The notes beneath the pieces were generated by a model, which was not told where the DNA came from, ran no database searches, and was given only the letters and a program-made list of their open reading frames with translations. Positions 18,199 to 27,017 of a stretch of 64,000 bases of DNA are shown here, piece by piece. The stretch comes from Nitrospirota bacterium (GTDB lineage Bacteria; Nitrospirota; Leptospirillia; Leptospirillales; Leptospirillaceae). The DNA lies in assembly GCA_023481175.1 (NCBI GenBank), contig JAMCWM010000036.1, positions 30,800-94,799 on the forward strand, written 5' to 3'. The position numbers and the translations under genes are program-made. The stretch's first letter is position 1, and every line of letters starts with the position of its first letter.

Positions 18199-19545
18199 CT
18201 AGCGGGCGTGCACTCTGTCCCGGCCACCGTGTTTTGCTTCATACATCATCCGGTCGGCCAATGGGATGAGATCCGTTTCTCGGGACACATCCTCCGGGAA
18301 TGTGGCGATTCCGATACTCAAGGTGATTTTGCCCGCAACCGGGTGGACAAGTTTCTTTACGGAATTCCGAATTCTTTCCGCGATCTGGACGGCGCGCGCC
18401 TTTCCGAGGCCGGGAAGAATGACGACGAACTCTTCGCCCCCATACCGTCCAAAGCCATCTCCGGATCGAAGAGCTTTCCCGATCGCTCCCGTGACATCGA
18501 CGAGGACTGAATCGCCGACCCCGTGGCCATAGGTATCGTTGACCTGTTTGAAATGGTCTATGTCCAGCATGAGAACCGACAGGGAGTCATGATTGGCGCG
18601 GGCATTCTGGTAAGAGAAATTGAGGAAGGCATCAAGGGAGTCCCGGTTTAAAATCTTTGTCAAAGAATCGTGCTCCGCTTTTCTCTTGAGGACAAGCCGA
18701 TGCGCGAAAAGGGCGTGGCTGGTCTGGAGGACGGGAGCTGACAGTTCCAGGGCATTTTGAAATTCGGTTTCAGGGATCGGGTTGTTGGGGGGGAATGGCG
18801 GGGGAAAAATCAGAAGGAAAGGGATTGTGGATGAAGCCCCCTGGATCAGTTTGAAAACGACGACCCTGTTGGATGCCGTTAATGGCAGATGGGCGATCCC
18901 TGTTTTTTCCGGGTCGAGATCGTCGAAGTATCCTGTTTTGGCGGTGAGGATGGCTCTCAGGGACTCGGTGAGAGGGAAGGAATCGTCCTCCTTGAAGAGA
19001 TTTTCCGGGTCGGACGTTCGAATCGTTATCAACCGGGTTCTTGTGCGTGACTCGCAATAGGCGACGGCGGAGGCAGAAAGAAGAGTCCGGAGAGACTGGC
19101 AAATCAGGGATTCGTAAGGAATGGCCCGTTCCAGGGGAATCAGATTCGTCAGACTCTGAGCGAAGGCTCTGTACCGGTTGAAGATAGCCATGAACTGGGT
19201 TTTTGATGCGACCTGTTCTGCGAGAAGGGAGATAATCGAAAAGGAAATCCTTGGCCACGGAGTCCCTGCGGGAGAGGGAATGTCGGGTAACGAATCATCC
19301 ATTGCGAGATGGGTGAAGCTGTCAGGAGGGATGTCCTCGATGCGGGAGACGATCGGAATCCCGTCCATGTCCGCGACGATCAGGATATCGGGGGTGGGGG
19401 CGGGGTCCACGATGCCGGTCAGGATCACGTTGCGATCTGAAAACTGCATCAGGGTCTGGACTATGGAATCCCACCTGTCTCGAGAAATGTCCCTCGGACG
19501 GATCAGCAGAATCCTGCATGGAACTTTCGAATGGTCAGCCATCAT
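18199..19545 (-). CDS. Diguanylate cyclase (GGDEF) with N-terminal sensor region
   Basis: About 448 residues. The C-terminal GGDEF domain has an intact active site YGGEEF and, five residues before it, RSGD, the canonical RxxD inhibitory site, so it should make cyclic di-GMP and be product-inhibited. The N-terminal 270 residues contain a GAF-like sensor region of unknown ligand. The ATG at 19545 (AGGAACAG upstream) is preferred over the open frame to 19752, which is proline-rich and unlike a protein. Convergent with the transglycosylase gene (stops four bases apart). Confidence 0.85.
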   Translation of the reverse strand: MMADHSKVPCRILLIRPRDISRDRWDSIVQTLMQFSDRNVILTGIVDPAPTPDILIVADMDGIPIVSRIEDIPPDSFTHLAMDDSLPDIPSPAGTPWPRISFSIISLLAEQVASKTQFMAIFNRYRAFAQSLTNLIPLERAIPYESLICQSLRTLLSASAVAYCESRTRTRLITIRTSDPENLFKEDDSFPLTESLRAILTAKTGYFDDLDPEKTGIAHLPLTASNRVVVFKLIQGASSTIPFLLIFPPPFPPNNPIPETEFQNALELSAPVLQTSHALFAHRLVLKRKAEHDSLTKILNRDSLDAFLNFSYQNARANHDSLSVLMLDIDHFKQVNDTYGHGVGDSVLVDVTGAIGKALRSGDGFGRYGGEEFVVILPGLGKARAVQIAERIRNSVKKLVHPVAGKITLSIGIATFPEDVSRETDLIPLADRMMYEAKHGGRDRVHAR

Positions 19546-19761
19546 CTGTTCCTGGTTCCCCGCTGATGAGTTGAGGGAAGGAGGTGGTCTAAAAGGGCGG
19601 AAGTCTACTCCTGGAAAGGCTAACACAAGAACTGGCAAAAGAAAATATTCTTCCTTCGCCGGGGCGGGAAGAAAATTGCTCGAAAAATTGAAAGAAGGCT
19701 GGAATGGTGAATCGGTTTTGCTTTGAAACGGTGGAGGATCGGGACCTTTCAAAAGCCGGTT

Positions 19762-21141
19762 TCAGAAGGAATCAGTCATCTCTTCCACGACATATTTGAC
19801 TATTTCAGCCATGGTCGGGTGAATGTGGAGGATCCGCTGGTACTGGTCGATCGTGGCCGAGAACCCGATGGCTACGGTGAGCAGGTGGATCAGATCCGAT
19901 GCGCCGGCTCCATACATTTCGGCTCCGAGAATTTCCCGGGTTTTTTTATCGGCTACGATTTTCAGGGCCCCGTCGGTCTGACGGTTCACGATGGCTTTAC
20001 CGAGATCGGAAAAGGGAAGGTATCCCGTGATGGTTGGGATGTGCAGGGCATGGGCCTGAAGCTCCGTCAGGCCGACCCGGGCAAACTCGGGATCGGAAAA
20101 AATGGCGGTGGGGACGGCACGGTCCTCGATCTTTTTCGGAAGGGCCGATGCGGCGTTGAACCCGGCAATCTCACCATGGTATGTGGCAAGATTCAGGACT
20201 GGCAGAGCTCCTGTGACGTCACCCGCGGCAAATATCCGGGGATTGGACGTGCGGAGCCATGGGTCAACCCGGATGGCCCGGTGGTGGGAAAGATGGACCT
20301 CGGCGGCCAAGGGATTCAGATTATCCAAATCCGGCCGGCGCCCTGTGGCGCAAAGAACCCGATCGGCCTCCAGCCGCAAAGATTTGTCACCGATCTTCCC
20401 ATGCAGGACAGGTCTGTCCGCCGACTCCTCGAAGTGTTCCGAGCGAAATCCAAGATGGACGGTCAGCCCTCTCTTTGCCAGGGCGGCCAGGTAACCCTCT
20501 TCAATCCGGATATCCACGTCGGGATTCCATCGGGACGAGATTTCAACGACGGTGACCTTCACTCCCATCATGGAAAGATATTGTCCCAGCTCCAGGCCAA
20601 CGGGTCCGGCTCCCAGGACAATGACCGATTCCGGGAGGGTTTCAAGTTCCAGAACGTCGTCGGATGTCAGTGTCCATTTTCCGGTGAGGCCCGGGATATC
20701 GGGGATCTTCGGAAGCGAGCCCGTCGCTATCACCGCCCGTTCGAAATGCACAATCTGATGGCCCACCTGGGCGGTTTCGGGAGTGAGAAAGCTCACAGGC
20801 TCCTCGACCAGCGTGATTCCCGGGATCCCGTCGATGCTTCCGCGTGCTGAATCGGCCATTTCGGCAATCATCCGATTTTTCATGCGGATGATTGCGGGAA
20901 GATCGAAGGAGAAGGTTCCGGCATGGTCGATCCCAAGGTCGGCGAGTTCGGCTTTCGCGGCATAAAGCTCGTGGGCTGATCGGAGAAGGGCCTTGGAGGG
21001 CATGCACCCCTTCAGGATGCAAAGTCCACCGAAGGGAGGAGTGGAGGCAATCAGGACCTCCCGACCAAGTCGTGCGGCTTCACGCGCCGCATATCGACCA
21101 GCAGAACCCGCTCCGATGACAAGAACCTGAACCTTCTTCAC
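19762..21141 (-). CDS. Pyridine nucleotide-disulfide oxidoreductase (dihydrolipoamide dehydrogenase-like)
   Basis: 459 residues with FAD motif VLVIGAGSAGRYAA (about 6-19), the redox disulfide GGLCILKGCMPSKAL (CX4C, about 38-52), the NAD(P) motif VLGAGPVGLELGQY and the C-terminal catalytic HIHPT. This is the layout of dihydrolipoamide dehydrogenase, mercuric reductase and related enzymes. It has no neighbouring 2-oxoacid dehydrogenase genes and lacks the extra cysteine pair of mercuric reductase, so the substrate is open; the proximal ILK residues differ from the usual LNV/I. Confidence 0.85.
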   Translation of the reverse strand: MKKVQVLVIGAGSAGRYAAREAARLGREVLIASTPPFGGLCILKGCMPSKALLRSAHELYAAKAELADLGIDHAGTFSFDLPAIIRMKNRMIAEMADSARGSIDGIPGITLVEEPVSFLTPETAQVGHQIVHFERAVIATGSLPKIPDIPGLTGKWTLTSDDVLELETLPESVIVLGAGPVGLELGQYLSMMGVKVTVVEISSRWNPDVDIRIEEGYLAALAKRGLTVHLGFRSEHFEESADRPVLHGKIGDKSLRLEADRVLCATGRRPDLDNLNPLAAEVHLSHHRAIRVDPWLRTSNPRIFAAGDVTGALPVLNLATYHGEIAGFNAASALPKKIEDRAVPTAIFSDPEFARVGLTELQAHALHIPTITGYLPFSDLGKAIVNRQTDGALKIVADKKTREILGAEMYGAGASDLIHLLTVAIGFSATIDQYQRILHIHPTMAEIVKYVVEEMTDSF

Positions 21142-21506
21142 GCATCAACCTCTTTGTGTAAAGGGGGAACGGATATGGCACCTTCCCTGATTCTAACCGA
21201 ATAGGGAAAGCAATGCACCGATCCATTTCAGGGGGTCCGAATGAAGGAATTCATCCCTTGTTGAGGAATAAAAATCGACAATTGGCTTTTTTGTGATCAA
21301 GTATTGCGTTTTTTTTGTCCAACGTGTAGTCTTTGACTCAACGAGGAGTGCGGAGCTGTATCCGGCATCCAGCAGGCAGGGAAAAAGATATGCGAAGACA
21401 AGGGCGTCTTCATGACAGGTCATGAAGATGCCCTTTTTTTGTGTTCCGGGCGCGGCGCCTTTTGTTAAAGGTGCCATTATCCACAATTCTTTAGGAGAGT
21501 TAACGA
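21142..21506 (+). promoter_or_regulatory. glnA leader with terminator hairpin and second hairpin
   Basis: A 365-base gap between divergent genes. On the + strand it holds a strong hairpin, 21402-21416 pairing with 21419-21433 (one G-T), followed by seven T (21434-21440), and a second hairpin GGCGCCTTT-TGTT-AAAGGTGCC (21454-21475, one G-T) just before the ribosome site AGGAGAG. No + strand gene lies upstream, so the terminator must belong to the glnA leader or to a short RNA. TTGACT at about 21328-21333 could be a -35 element, but I see no convincing -10. Confidence 0.6.
21402..21440 (+). terminator. Intrinsic terminator inside the glnA leader
   Basis: Fifteen-base stem (gggcgtcttcatgac with its complement) and a T7 tract, 67 bases before the glnA start. 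Its strength and orientation suit attenuation or the end of a small RNA. Confidence 0.7.
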
Positions 21507-22916
21507 ATGACCCCGAAAGAAGTTCTGGACTATGCGAAGAAAAACAACGTGCAGATCATCGACATCAAGTTCGCCGACCTGCTTGGTACCTGGCAACACT
21601 ATTCCATGACATCTCATCAGCTGACGGAAGAGCTGTTCGAAGAGGGAATCGGTTTTGACGGGTCCAGTATCCGCGGGTTCCAGACCATCAATGAGTCCGA
21701 CATGCTTCTTCTGCCGGATTCCAAGTCGGCCTTCCTCGATCCGTTTACCCAGGTTCCGACGCTCTCCCTGATTGCCAACATCAAGGATCCGATTTCCGGC
21801 GAATCCTATGCCAAGGATCCGCGTTATATCGCTCAGCGGGCGGAGAATTACCTCAAGAAGCTCGCGGATATTTCCTATTGGGGTCCTGAATGTGAGTTCT
21901 TCGTTTTCGACGATGTTCGTTACGGCTCAGGGTCCAACTTCTCCCACCATTCCGTCGATTCGATCGAGGGGACCTGGAACACGGGTCGGGAAGAGGAGCC
22001 GAACCTGGGATACAAGGTGCGCCACAAGGAAGGATACTTCCCTGTGCCTCCGACCGACTCTCTCCAGGATCTTAGAAGCGAGATGGTCCTGACCATGGAG
22101 CAAGTCGGTATCCGTTGCGATGCCCATCATCATGAGGTCTCCACCGCAGGCCAGTGCGAAATCGCCATGCGCTTCGACACTCTCACCAAGATGGCCGACA
22201 ACGTCATGAAGTACAAATATGTGGTGAAAAACACGGCCTTCAAATACGGGAAGACCGCGACCTTCATGCCCAAGCCGCTCTTTCAGGACAACGGGTCCGG
22301 AATGCATGTTCACCAGAGCCTCTGGAAGGCCGGGAAGAACCTCTTCTATCAGAAGGGCGGATACGGGGACATTTCCGAGCTCTGCCGCCACTACATCGGG
22401 GGTCTGATCCACCACGCCCCGGCGCTTCTGGCTTTTATCGCCCCGACAACCAACTCTTACCGCAGGCTTGTGCCCGGGTACGAGGCTCCGATCAACCTCA
22501 TGTATTCAAAACGGAACCGTTCGGCCTGCGTTCGGATCCCGATGTATTCGAAGAGCGAGAAGGCCAAGCGGATCGAGTTTCGGACGCCCGATCCCAGCAG
22601 CAACCCTTACCTCGTCTTTTCGGCTCTTCTGATGGCCGGTCTCGACGGGATCGAAAGAAAGCTCGAGCCTCCGGCTCCGCTCGACAAGGATCTTTACGAG
22701 CTTTCCGATCGGGAGAAGAAGAAGATCAAGCAGATGCCGGGTAGCCTCGATGCAGCCCTTGCAGCCCTCGAGAAGGATCATGAGTTCCTTCTGAAGGGGG
22801 GTGTCTTCACGCCGGAATTGATCGAGACATGGATCAGCCTGAAGACCAAGCGGGAAGTGGATGCCGTCCGTCTCCGGCCTCATCCGCACGAGTTCTTCCT
22901 TTACTTTGACGTCTAG
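21507..22916 (+). CDS. glnA: Glutamine synthetase, type I
   Basis: 469 residues, standard for GSI. Visible signatures are GFDGSSIRGF (about 50-59), the ammonium/glutamate region FMPKPLFQDNGSGMHVHQS and the C-terminal DKDLYELSDREKKKIKQMP, whose tyrosine is the adenylylation site of the GSI-beta type. It makes glutamine from glutamate, ammonia and ATP and is the main entry of nitrogen, feeding CarA, GuaA and others encoded in this window. AGGAGAG lies seven bases before the ATG. I found no -24/-12 promoter in its leader. Confidence 0.97.
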   Translation: MTPKEVLDYAKKNNVQIIDIKFADLLGTWQHYSMTSHQLTEELFEEGIGFDGSSIRGFQTINESDMLLLPDSKSAFLDPFTQVPTLSLIANIKDPISGESYAKDPRYIAQRAENYLKKLADISYWGPECEFFVFDDVRYGSGSNFSHHSVDSIEGTWNTGREEEPNLGYKVRHKEGYFPVPPTDSLQDLRSEMVLTMEQVGIRCDAHHHEVSTAGQCEIAMRFDTLTKMADNVMKYKYVVKNTAFKYGKTATFMPKPLFQDNGSGMHVHQSLWKAGKNLFYQKGGYGDISELCRHYIGGLIHHAPALLAFIAPTTNSYRRLVPGYEAPINLMYSKRNRSACVRIPMYSKSEKAKRIEFRTPDPSSNPYLVFSALLMAGLDGIERKLEPPAPLDKDLYELSDREKKKIKQMPGSLDAALAALEKDHEFLLKGGVFTPELIETWISLKTKREVDAVRLRPHPHEFFLYFDV

Positions 22917-22985
22917 TTTTTGGATGGAAGCTTTCGGCAATGGGGCCGCCGGTTTTTGAATCCGGGCCCCTGACATGATTCGGAG

Positions 22986-23021
22986 GGCCTGGACACGATG
23001 TTCTGTTCAGGCCTTTTTTTT
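22986..23021 (+). terminator. glnA terminator
   Basis: GGCCTGGA (22986-22993) pairs with TTCAGGCC (23006-23013) with one G-T, followed by eight T. It ends 11 bases before the ATG of the sigma-54 activator. Confidence 0.75.
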
Positions 23022-23031
23022 GGTGGAGACT

Positions 23032-24645
23032 ATGAACCACGAACAAAAAATCATACGGGAGCTCACAGCCTTCTTCGAGATTAGCCGGGAACTCGCCAGC
23101 TCTCCCGACCTCGATTCGGCGCTCGATCATATTCTTGGAATCATGGACACCCAACTCAATCTCCATCGGGGGGCCATCCTTCTCCTGAAGCGGGATACGA
23201 ACGAACTCATGACCGAGCTCGCCTACGGGATGTCCGATGAAGAGAAGAAAAAGGGGCGTTTCAAAATCGGGGAGGGAATCACGGGAACGGTCCTTTCAAC
23301 AGGATTGCCGATCATCGTTCCCGATATCGGAGCCGAACCCCGCTTTCTGAACAGGACAGGGGCCCGGAAGGGGGTGGGGCGCAAGAAAATGGCCTTCATC
23401 GCCGTCCCTCTGATCTTCCAGGGCATGAAGCTTGGCGTTCTTTCGGCCGATTGCGACATGACCGAAGGGGAGCGCGATCTCGAGGAAGATAAGCGGGTTT
23501 TGTCGATCATCGGGTCCACCATTGTCCAGGCAGTCTTGCTCCGGCAGCGGTTTTCCGAAGAAAATCAGCGCTTGATCGACGAGACCCACCGCCTCGAACA
23601 TGCCCTGAAAGACCGATATGCCATCGATGGCTGGATCGGACGTTCGAAGGTGATGAACCAGATTGCCGAGTCTGTCTACCAGGTTGCGGCCAGTCGGGCG
23701 ACGGTGTTGATTCAGGGAGAGAGCGGGACCGGAAAGGAGGTCATCGCAAAGGCGATCCATTTCCTGAGTCCCCGGGCGAAAAAACCCTTCGTTCAGATCA
23801 ACTGTGCCGCGATCCCGGAGACCCTTCTGGAAAGCCAGCTGTTCGGCCATGAAAAGGGGGCCTTCACGGGAGCGCACATCGCCAGGCCAGGAAAATTCGA
23901 AGCTGCCGACACCGGAACGATCTTTCTGGATGAAATCGGGGAAATCACCCCGGCCGTTCAGGTCAAGCTCCTTCGCGTCCTCCAGGAGCGCTCGGTCGAG
24001 AGAATCGGGGGAAATCGAGTCATACCCGTGGACGTTCGGATCATCGCCGCCACAAACCGGAATCTCGAGGAAATGATCCGGCGAAACCAGTTCCGGGAAG
24101 ATCTCTACTACCGGCTGAACGTCGTCCCGCTCTTTCTGCCTCCCCTCAGGCAACGCAAGGAGGATGTCCCGCTCCTTGTCGAGCATTTTCTGGACCGGTT
24201 CAACCGGGACAACGACCGGACTGTGGTTGTGGAGCCAGGCGCGATGGACATGCTGGTGAACTACGATTGGCCCGGCAATGTCCGGGAGCTTGAAAACATG
24301 ATGGAGCGTCTGGTCGTGATGGCGCATGGCGCCACCATTACGCGGGATGATGCGGGGCGGGCGATGACGCTCTATCCCAAGGCTCCCCATCCGGAGCGTG
24401 AACTGCCGCCAGGAGGAGAGGTCGTCGTCGGGCGACCGCATGAGTCTTCGGAGGGCGTTCCAGCGATGGGGGAGGCCACCGATGGACTTCTCGGGGCGGT
24501 GTCGAGCCTCGAAAAGGAGCAGATCGAGGCGGTTCTGAAACGGTATGGATATGTCAAAACCCGCGCTGCCCGGGCTCTTGGAATCACCCCCAGGCAGCTT
24601 CGTTATCGCATGATGAAGTACGGGATCGAGGACATCATTCCCTGA
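23032..24645 (+). CDS. NifA-like sigma-54-dependent activator (GAF-AAA+-Fis)
   Basis: 537 residues: N-terminal GAF sensor domain (about 15-170), AAA+ domain (about 205-430) with Walker [10 protein letters not shown], the sigma-54 contact loop GAFTGA, Walker [10 protein letters not shown], and a C-terminal Fis-type helix-turn-helix ([16 protein letters not shown]). This is the NifA architecture. It lies behind the glnA terminator, which together with the chosen ATG (the frame open from 22975 runs through the terminator) suggests a separate promoter. Likely targets are nitrogen genes and possibly the sigma-54 promoter at 16879. Confidence 0.9.
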   Translation: MNHEQKIIRELTAFFEISRELASSPDLDSALDHILGIMDTQLNLHRGAILLLKRDTNELMTELAYGMSDEEKKKGRFKIGEGITGTVLSTGLPIIVPDIGAEPRFLNRTGARKGVGRKKMAFIAVPLIFQGMKLGVLSADCDMTEGERDLEEDKRVLSIIGSTIVQAVLLRQRFSEENQRLIDETHRLEHALKDRYAIDGWIGRSKVMNQIAESVYQVAASRATVLIQGESGTGKEVIAKAIHFLSPRAKKPFVQINCAAIPETLLESQLFGHEKGAFTGAHIARPGKFEAADTGTIFLDEIGEITPAVQVKLLRVLQERSVERIGGNRVIPVDVRIIAATNRNLEEMIRRNQFREDLYYRLNVVPLFLPPLRQRKEDVPLLVEHFLDRFNRDNDRTVVVEPGAMDMLVNYDWPGNVRELENMMERLVVMAHGATITRDDAGRAMTLYPKAPHPERELPPGGEVVVGRPHESSEGVPAMGEATDGLLGAVSSLEKEQIEAVLKRYGYVKTRAARALGITPRQLRYRMMKYGIEDIIP

Positions 24646-24648
24646 GGC

Positions 24649-26403
24649 TTATGCCAGCCTGAGCCCGAGTTCCTTGAGCTGGGCCGAGTCAACGGGAGCC
24701 GGAGCCTGAGTGAGAAGGCAGCTTCCTTTTTGTGTCTTGGGGAACGCCATCACATCCCGGATGGAATCCCGTCCGAGAAGAAGCATGGCCAGCCGGTCAA
24801 GTCCGATGGCCATCCCCCCGTGCGGGGGAGCCCCGTAGGAAAGGGCTTCAAGGAGGAATCCGAACCGTCTGGTGGCCTCCTCCTCCGTCATCCCGATCAG
24901 GTCGAAGACCCTTCTCTGAAGTTCGATCTCATGATTTCTGATGCTCCCTCCTCCCACCTCCGTCCCATTATAGACAAGATCGTAGGCGAGAGACCGGGTC
25001 AGCTCCGGGGTATCGGCAAGGATGGCCATGTCGTCCGGGTGGGGGGATGTAAAGGGGTGATGCACCGCTTCGTAGCGTTTTTCATCGGGATTCCATTCAA
25101 GCAGCGGGAAGTCGACGACCCAGAGCAGCGCAGTCTTTGAGGAGTCGATCAGACCCGCGATTTTCGCCACATGGTTCCTGAGAAGACCCAGGATCTTGAG
25201 TGTCTGGGGAAGGGTATCTGCGATAAAGAGGAGCAGATCTCCAGGCTCTGCCTCCATTGTCTCGGATATTTCTTTCTGGAGGGGCTCAGGAATGAACTTG
25301 AGTATGGGGCTTGCCGGTCCCGTTTGTTCGATCTTGATCCACGCGAGCCCCTTGGCTCCCTGTCCCTGGGCCCAGGCGGTCAGGTCCTCCACTTCCTTTC
25401 GACTTCTGGAGGCTCCTCCTGGAAACCGGATGCCCCTGACCGTCCCCCCGTTGCCCAGCGTTTGAGTGAAAACGGCAAAGGAGGTGTTCTGGGCAATCGA
25501 GGAAATATCGACGATCGGGATTCCGAAACGCAGATCCGGTTTGTCGCTTCCGTATTTCTCCATGGCTTCGGCATGCGTGAGACGCATGAAAGGCCGTGAA
25601 AGGGTGATGTTCTTGAAGGCTTTGAAAATGTCGCAGAAGAGTCCCTCGATGATTCCCAGAAACTGATCGCGCGTCAAAAAGGAGGCCTCGATATCGACCT
25701 GGGTGAACTCGGGTTGACGGTCTGCGCGCAGATCCTCGTCACGGAAGCAGCGGGCCACCTGGAAGTAGCGTTCGATACCCCCCACCATCAACAGTTGCTT
25801 GAAAAGCTGGGGAGATTGGGGGAGAGCATAGAAGGAGCCGCGCTCGAGACGGGACGGGACGAGAAAGTCCCGGGCCCCTTCCGGGGTCGAGCGGGTGAGA
25901 AGCGGGGTTTCTATATCCCAGAAGTGATGGGAGACCATATAGTTTCGGATCAGGGATGTCAGTTCGGAGCGGAACCTGAGAGCCTCCATCAAATGAGGGG
26001 ATCGAATGTCGAGATAGCGGTGGGTCAGTCGCAGGCTCTCGGAGACACCTTCGTTTTCTCCCACAGGAAATGGAGGTGTGAGGGCGGCATTGAGAACACG
26101 CAGTGTGGAAACACGGATCTCGAGATGCCCACCGGGCATTTCCGAGTTGATCGTCCCTTCGGGGCGGGAGGCCAGGGCCCCATGGATTGATATGACCCAC
26201 TCGTCCCTGAGGGTTTTTGCCATTGCCTCCATGACAGGGTGTTCCTTGGCGTCGATCACGCACTGCATTCGGCCGGAGCGATCGCGGAGCTCAATGAAGA
26301 GGAGTCCTCCATGGTCCCTGACCGTGTGGACCCATCCAGCGACTGTCACGGCAGAGCCCGGAGAAAAACTGTAAAGATCGGCAATGAAGTGGGAACGATA
26401 CAT
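24649..26403 (-). CDS. aspS: Aspartyl-tRNA synthetase
   Basis: 584 residues, bacterial type. An OB-fold anticodon domain (residues 1-110, GWVHTVRDHGGLLFIELRDRSG) is followed by the class II core with motif 2 in FRDEDLRADRQPEFTQVD and motif 3 in GGMAIGLDRLAMLL, plus the GAD insertion typical of bacteria. Whether it is discriminating (Asp only) or also charges tRNA-Asn cannot be told here. The gene ends three bases from the convergent activator gene. Confidence 0.96.
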   Translation of the reverse strand: MYRSHFIADLYSFSPGSAVTVAGWVHTVRDHGGLLFIELRDRSGRMQCVIDAKEHPVMEAMAKTLRDEWVISIHGALASRPEGTINSEMPGGHLEIRVSTLRVLNAALTPPFPVGENEGVSESLRLTHRYLDIRSPHLMEALRFRSELTSLIRNYMVSHHFWDIETPLLTRSTPEGARDFLVPSRLERGSFYALPQSPQLFKQLLMVGGIERYFQVARCFRDEDLRADRQPEFTQVDIEASFLTRDQFLGIIEGLFCDIFKAFKNITLSRPFMRLTHAEAMEKYGSDKPDLRFGIPIVDISSIAQNTSFAVFTQTLGNGGTVRGIRFPGGASRSRKEVEDLTAWAQGQGAKGLAWIKIEQTGPASPILKFIPEPLQKEISETMEAEPGDLLLFIADTLPQTLKILGLLRNHVAKIAGLIDSSKTALLWVVDFPLLEWNPDEKRYEAVHHPFTSPHPDDMAILADTPELTRSLAYDLVYNGTEVGGGSIRNHEIELQRRVFDLIGMTEEEATRRFGFLLEALSYGAPPHGGMAIGLDRLAMLLLGRDSIRDVMAFPKTQKGSCLLTQAPAPVDSAQLKELGLRLA

Positions 26404-26466
26404 CGGATGTCCTCTCGAAAAAAAATTCAGAAATCCCTTCGGATGGTCATGTTCCGGAACAGGAGC

Positions 26467-26494
26467 ATTCTAGCAAACCGAAGTAAAAATTGAA
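26467..26494 (-). promoter_or_regulatory. Possible aspS promoter
   Basis: On the minus strand TTCAAT, 16 bases, TAGAAT, about 65 bases upstream of aspS. The -35 is weak. Confidence 0.35.
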
Positions 26495-26510
26495 TCTATG
26501 GACCACGGCA

Positions 26511-27017
26511 TCAGGAAAGGGGCCGGGCCTCGTCGATGTCGATCAGGTCGAATGGAGACAGGGTCCCGATGTCAGGTCGATGGGCGAGGGTCGGATAGGT
26601 TTTTTTCCGGTGCTCCGTTCGCCTGTCATCAGGAGTCAGAGTGTGGAATGAAGCGGACCACAACTCCCTTTCGAGAGAAGAGTGAGGTTTCGCATGGGCG
26701 TTGACCCAGGCCAAGACTGTCTCGTCGTCCGGAGCGGACAAAATTTCCCGTTCCAGTTCGGAGGGATCAAGCCCGGTAAATTCGAGGAACCGTCCGTCCA
26801 GAGGATAAAATCCGGTAGCCGGATCGCAGCTTCGCAGAAGGTTGGAACGATATTCCGGAGGCAGTCGGTCAGCGGCTCTCAGTCGGATCTTGTCGATCAG
26901 ACGGGGGAGGACGGCATAGCCTCCCAGCCGTTCTCTGGGTGATCGCAGTCTTTGACGAATTTCCTTGTTTCCGGAATCTTCACTGGAAAAGGAGGAAGCC
27001 ATGGGGATCTCCGTCAT
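26511..27017 (-). CDS. DUF5069-domain protein
   Basis: 168 residues. The segment RSPRERLGGYAVLPRLIDKIR (residues about 26-46) is the signature of DUF5069, a family of unknown function found in many environmental bacteria. The rest is acidic and hydrophilic with no membrane segment. The ATG overlaps the stop of the pseudouridine synthase gene (ATGA), so it is the last gene of the guaB-guaA-rlu unit. Confidence 0.7.
   Translation of the reverse strand: MTEIPMASSFSSEDSGNKEIRQRLRSPRERLGGYAVLPRLIDKIRLRAADRLPPEYRSNLLRSCDPATGFYPLDGRFLEFTGLDPSELEREILSAPDDETVLAWVNAHAKPHSSLERELWSASFHTLTPDDRRTEHRKKTYPTLAHRPDIGTLSPFDLIDIDEARPLS

Noticed and set aside
19723..20850. 375-residue + strand ORF opposite the flavoprotein
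   Set aside because: Antisense shadow of the disulfide reductase, whose FAD, CX4C and HPT motifs are intact on the minus strand.
21142..21506. Sigma-54 promoter for glnA
   Set aside because: I searched the leader for GG-N10-GC with -24/-12 bases and found no acceptable match.
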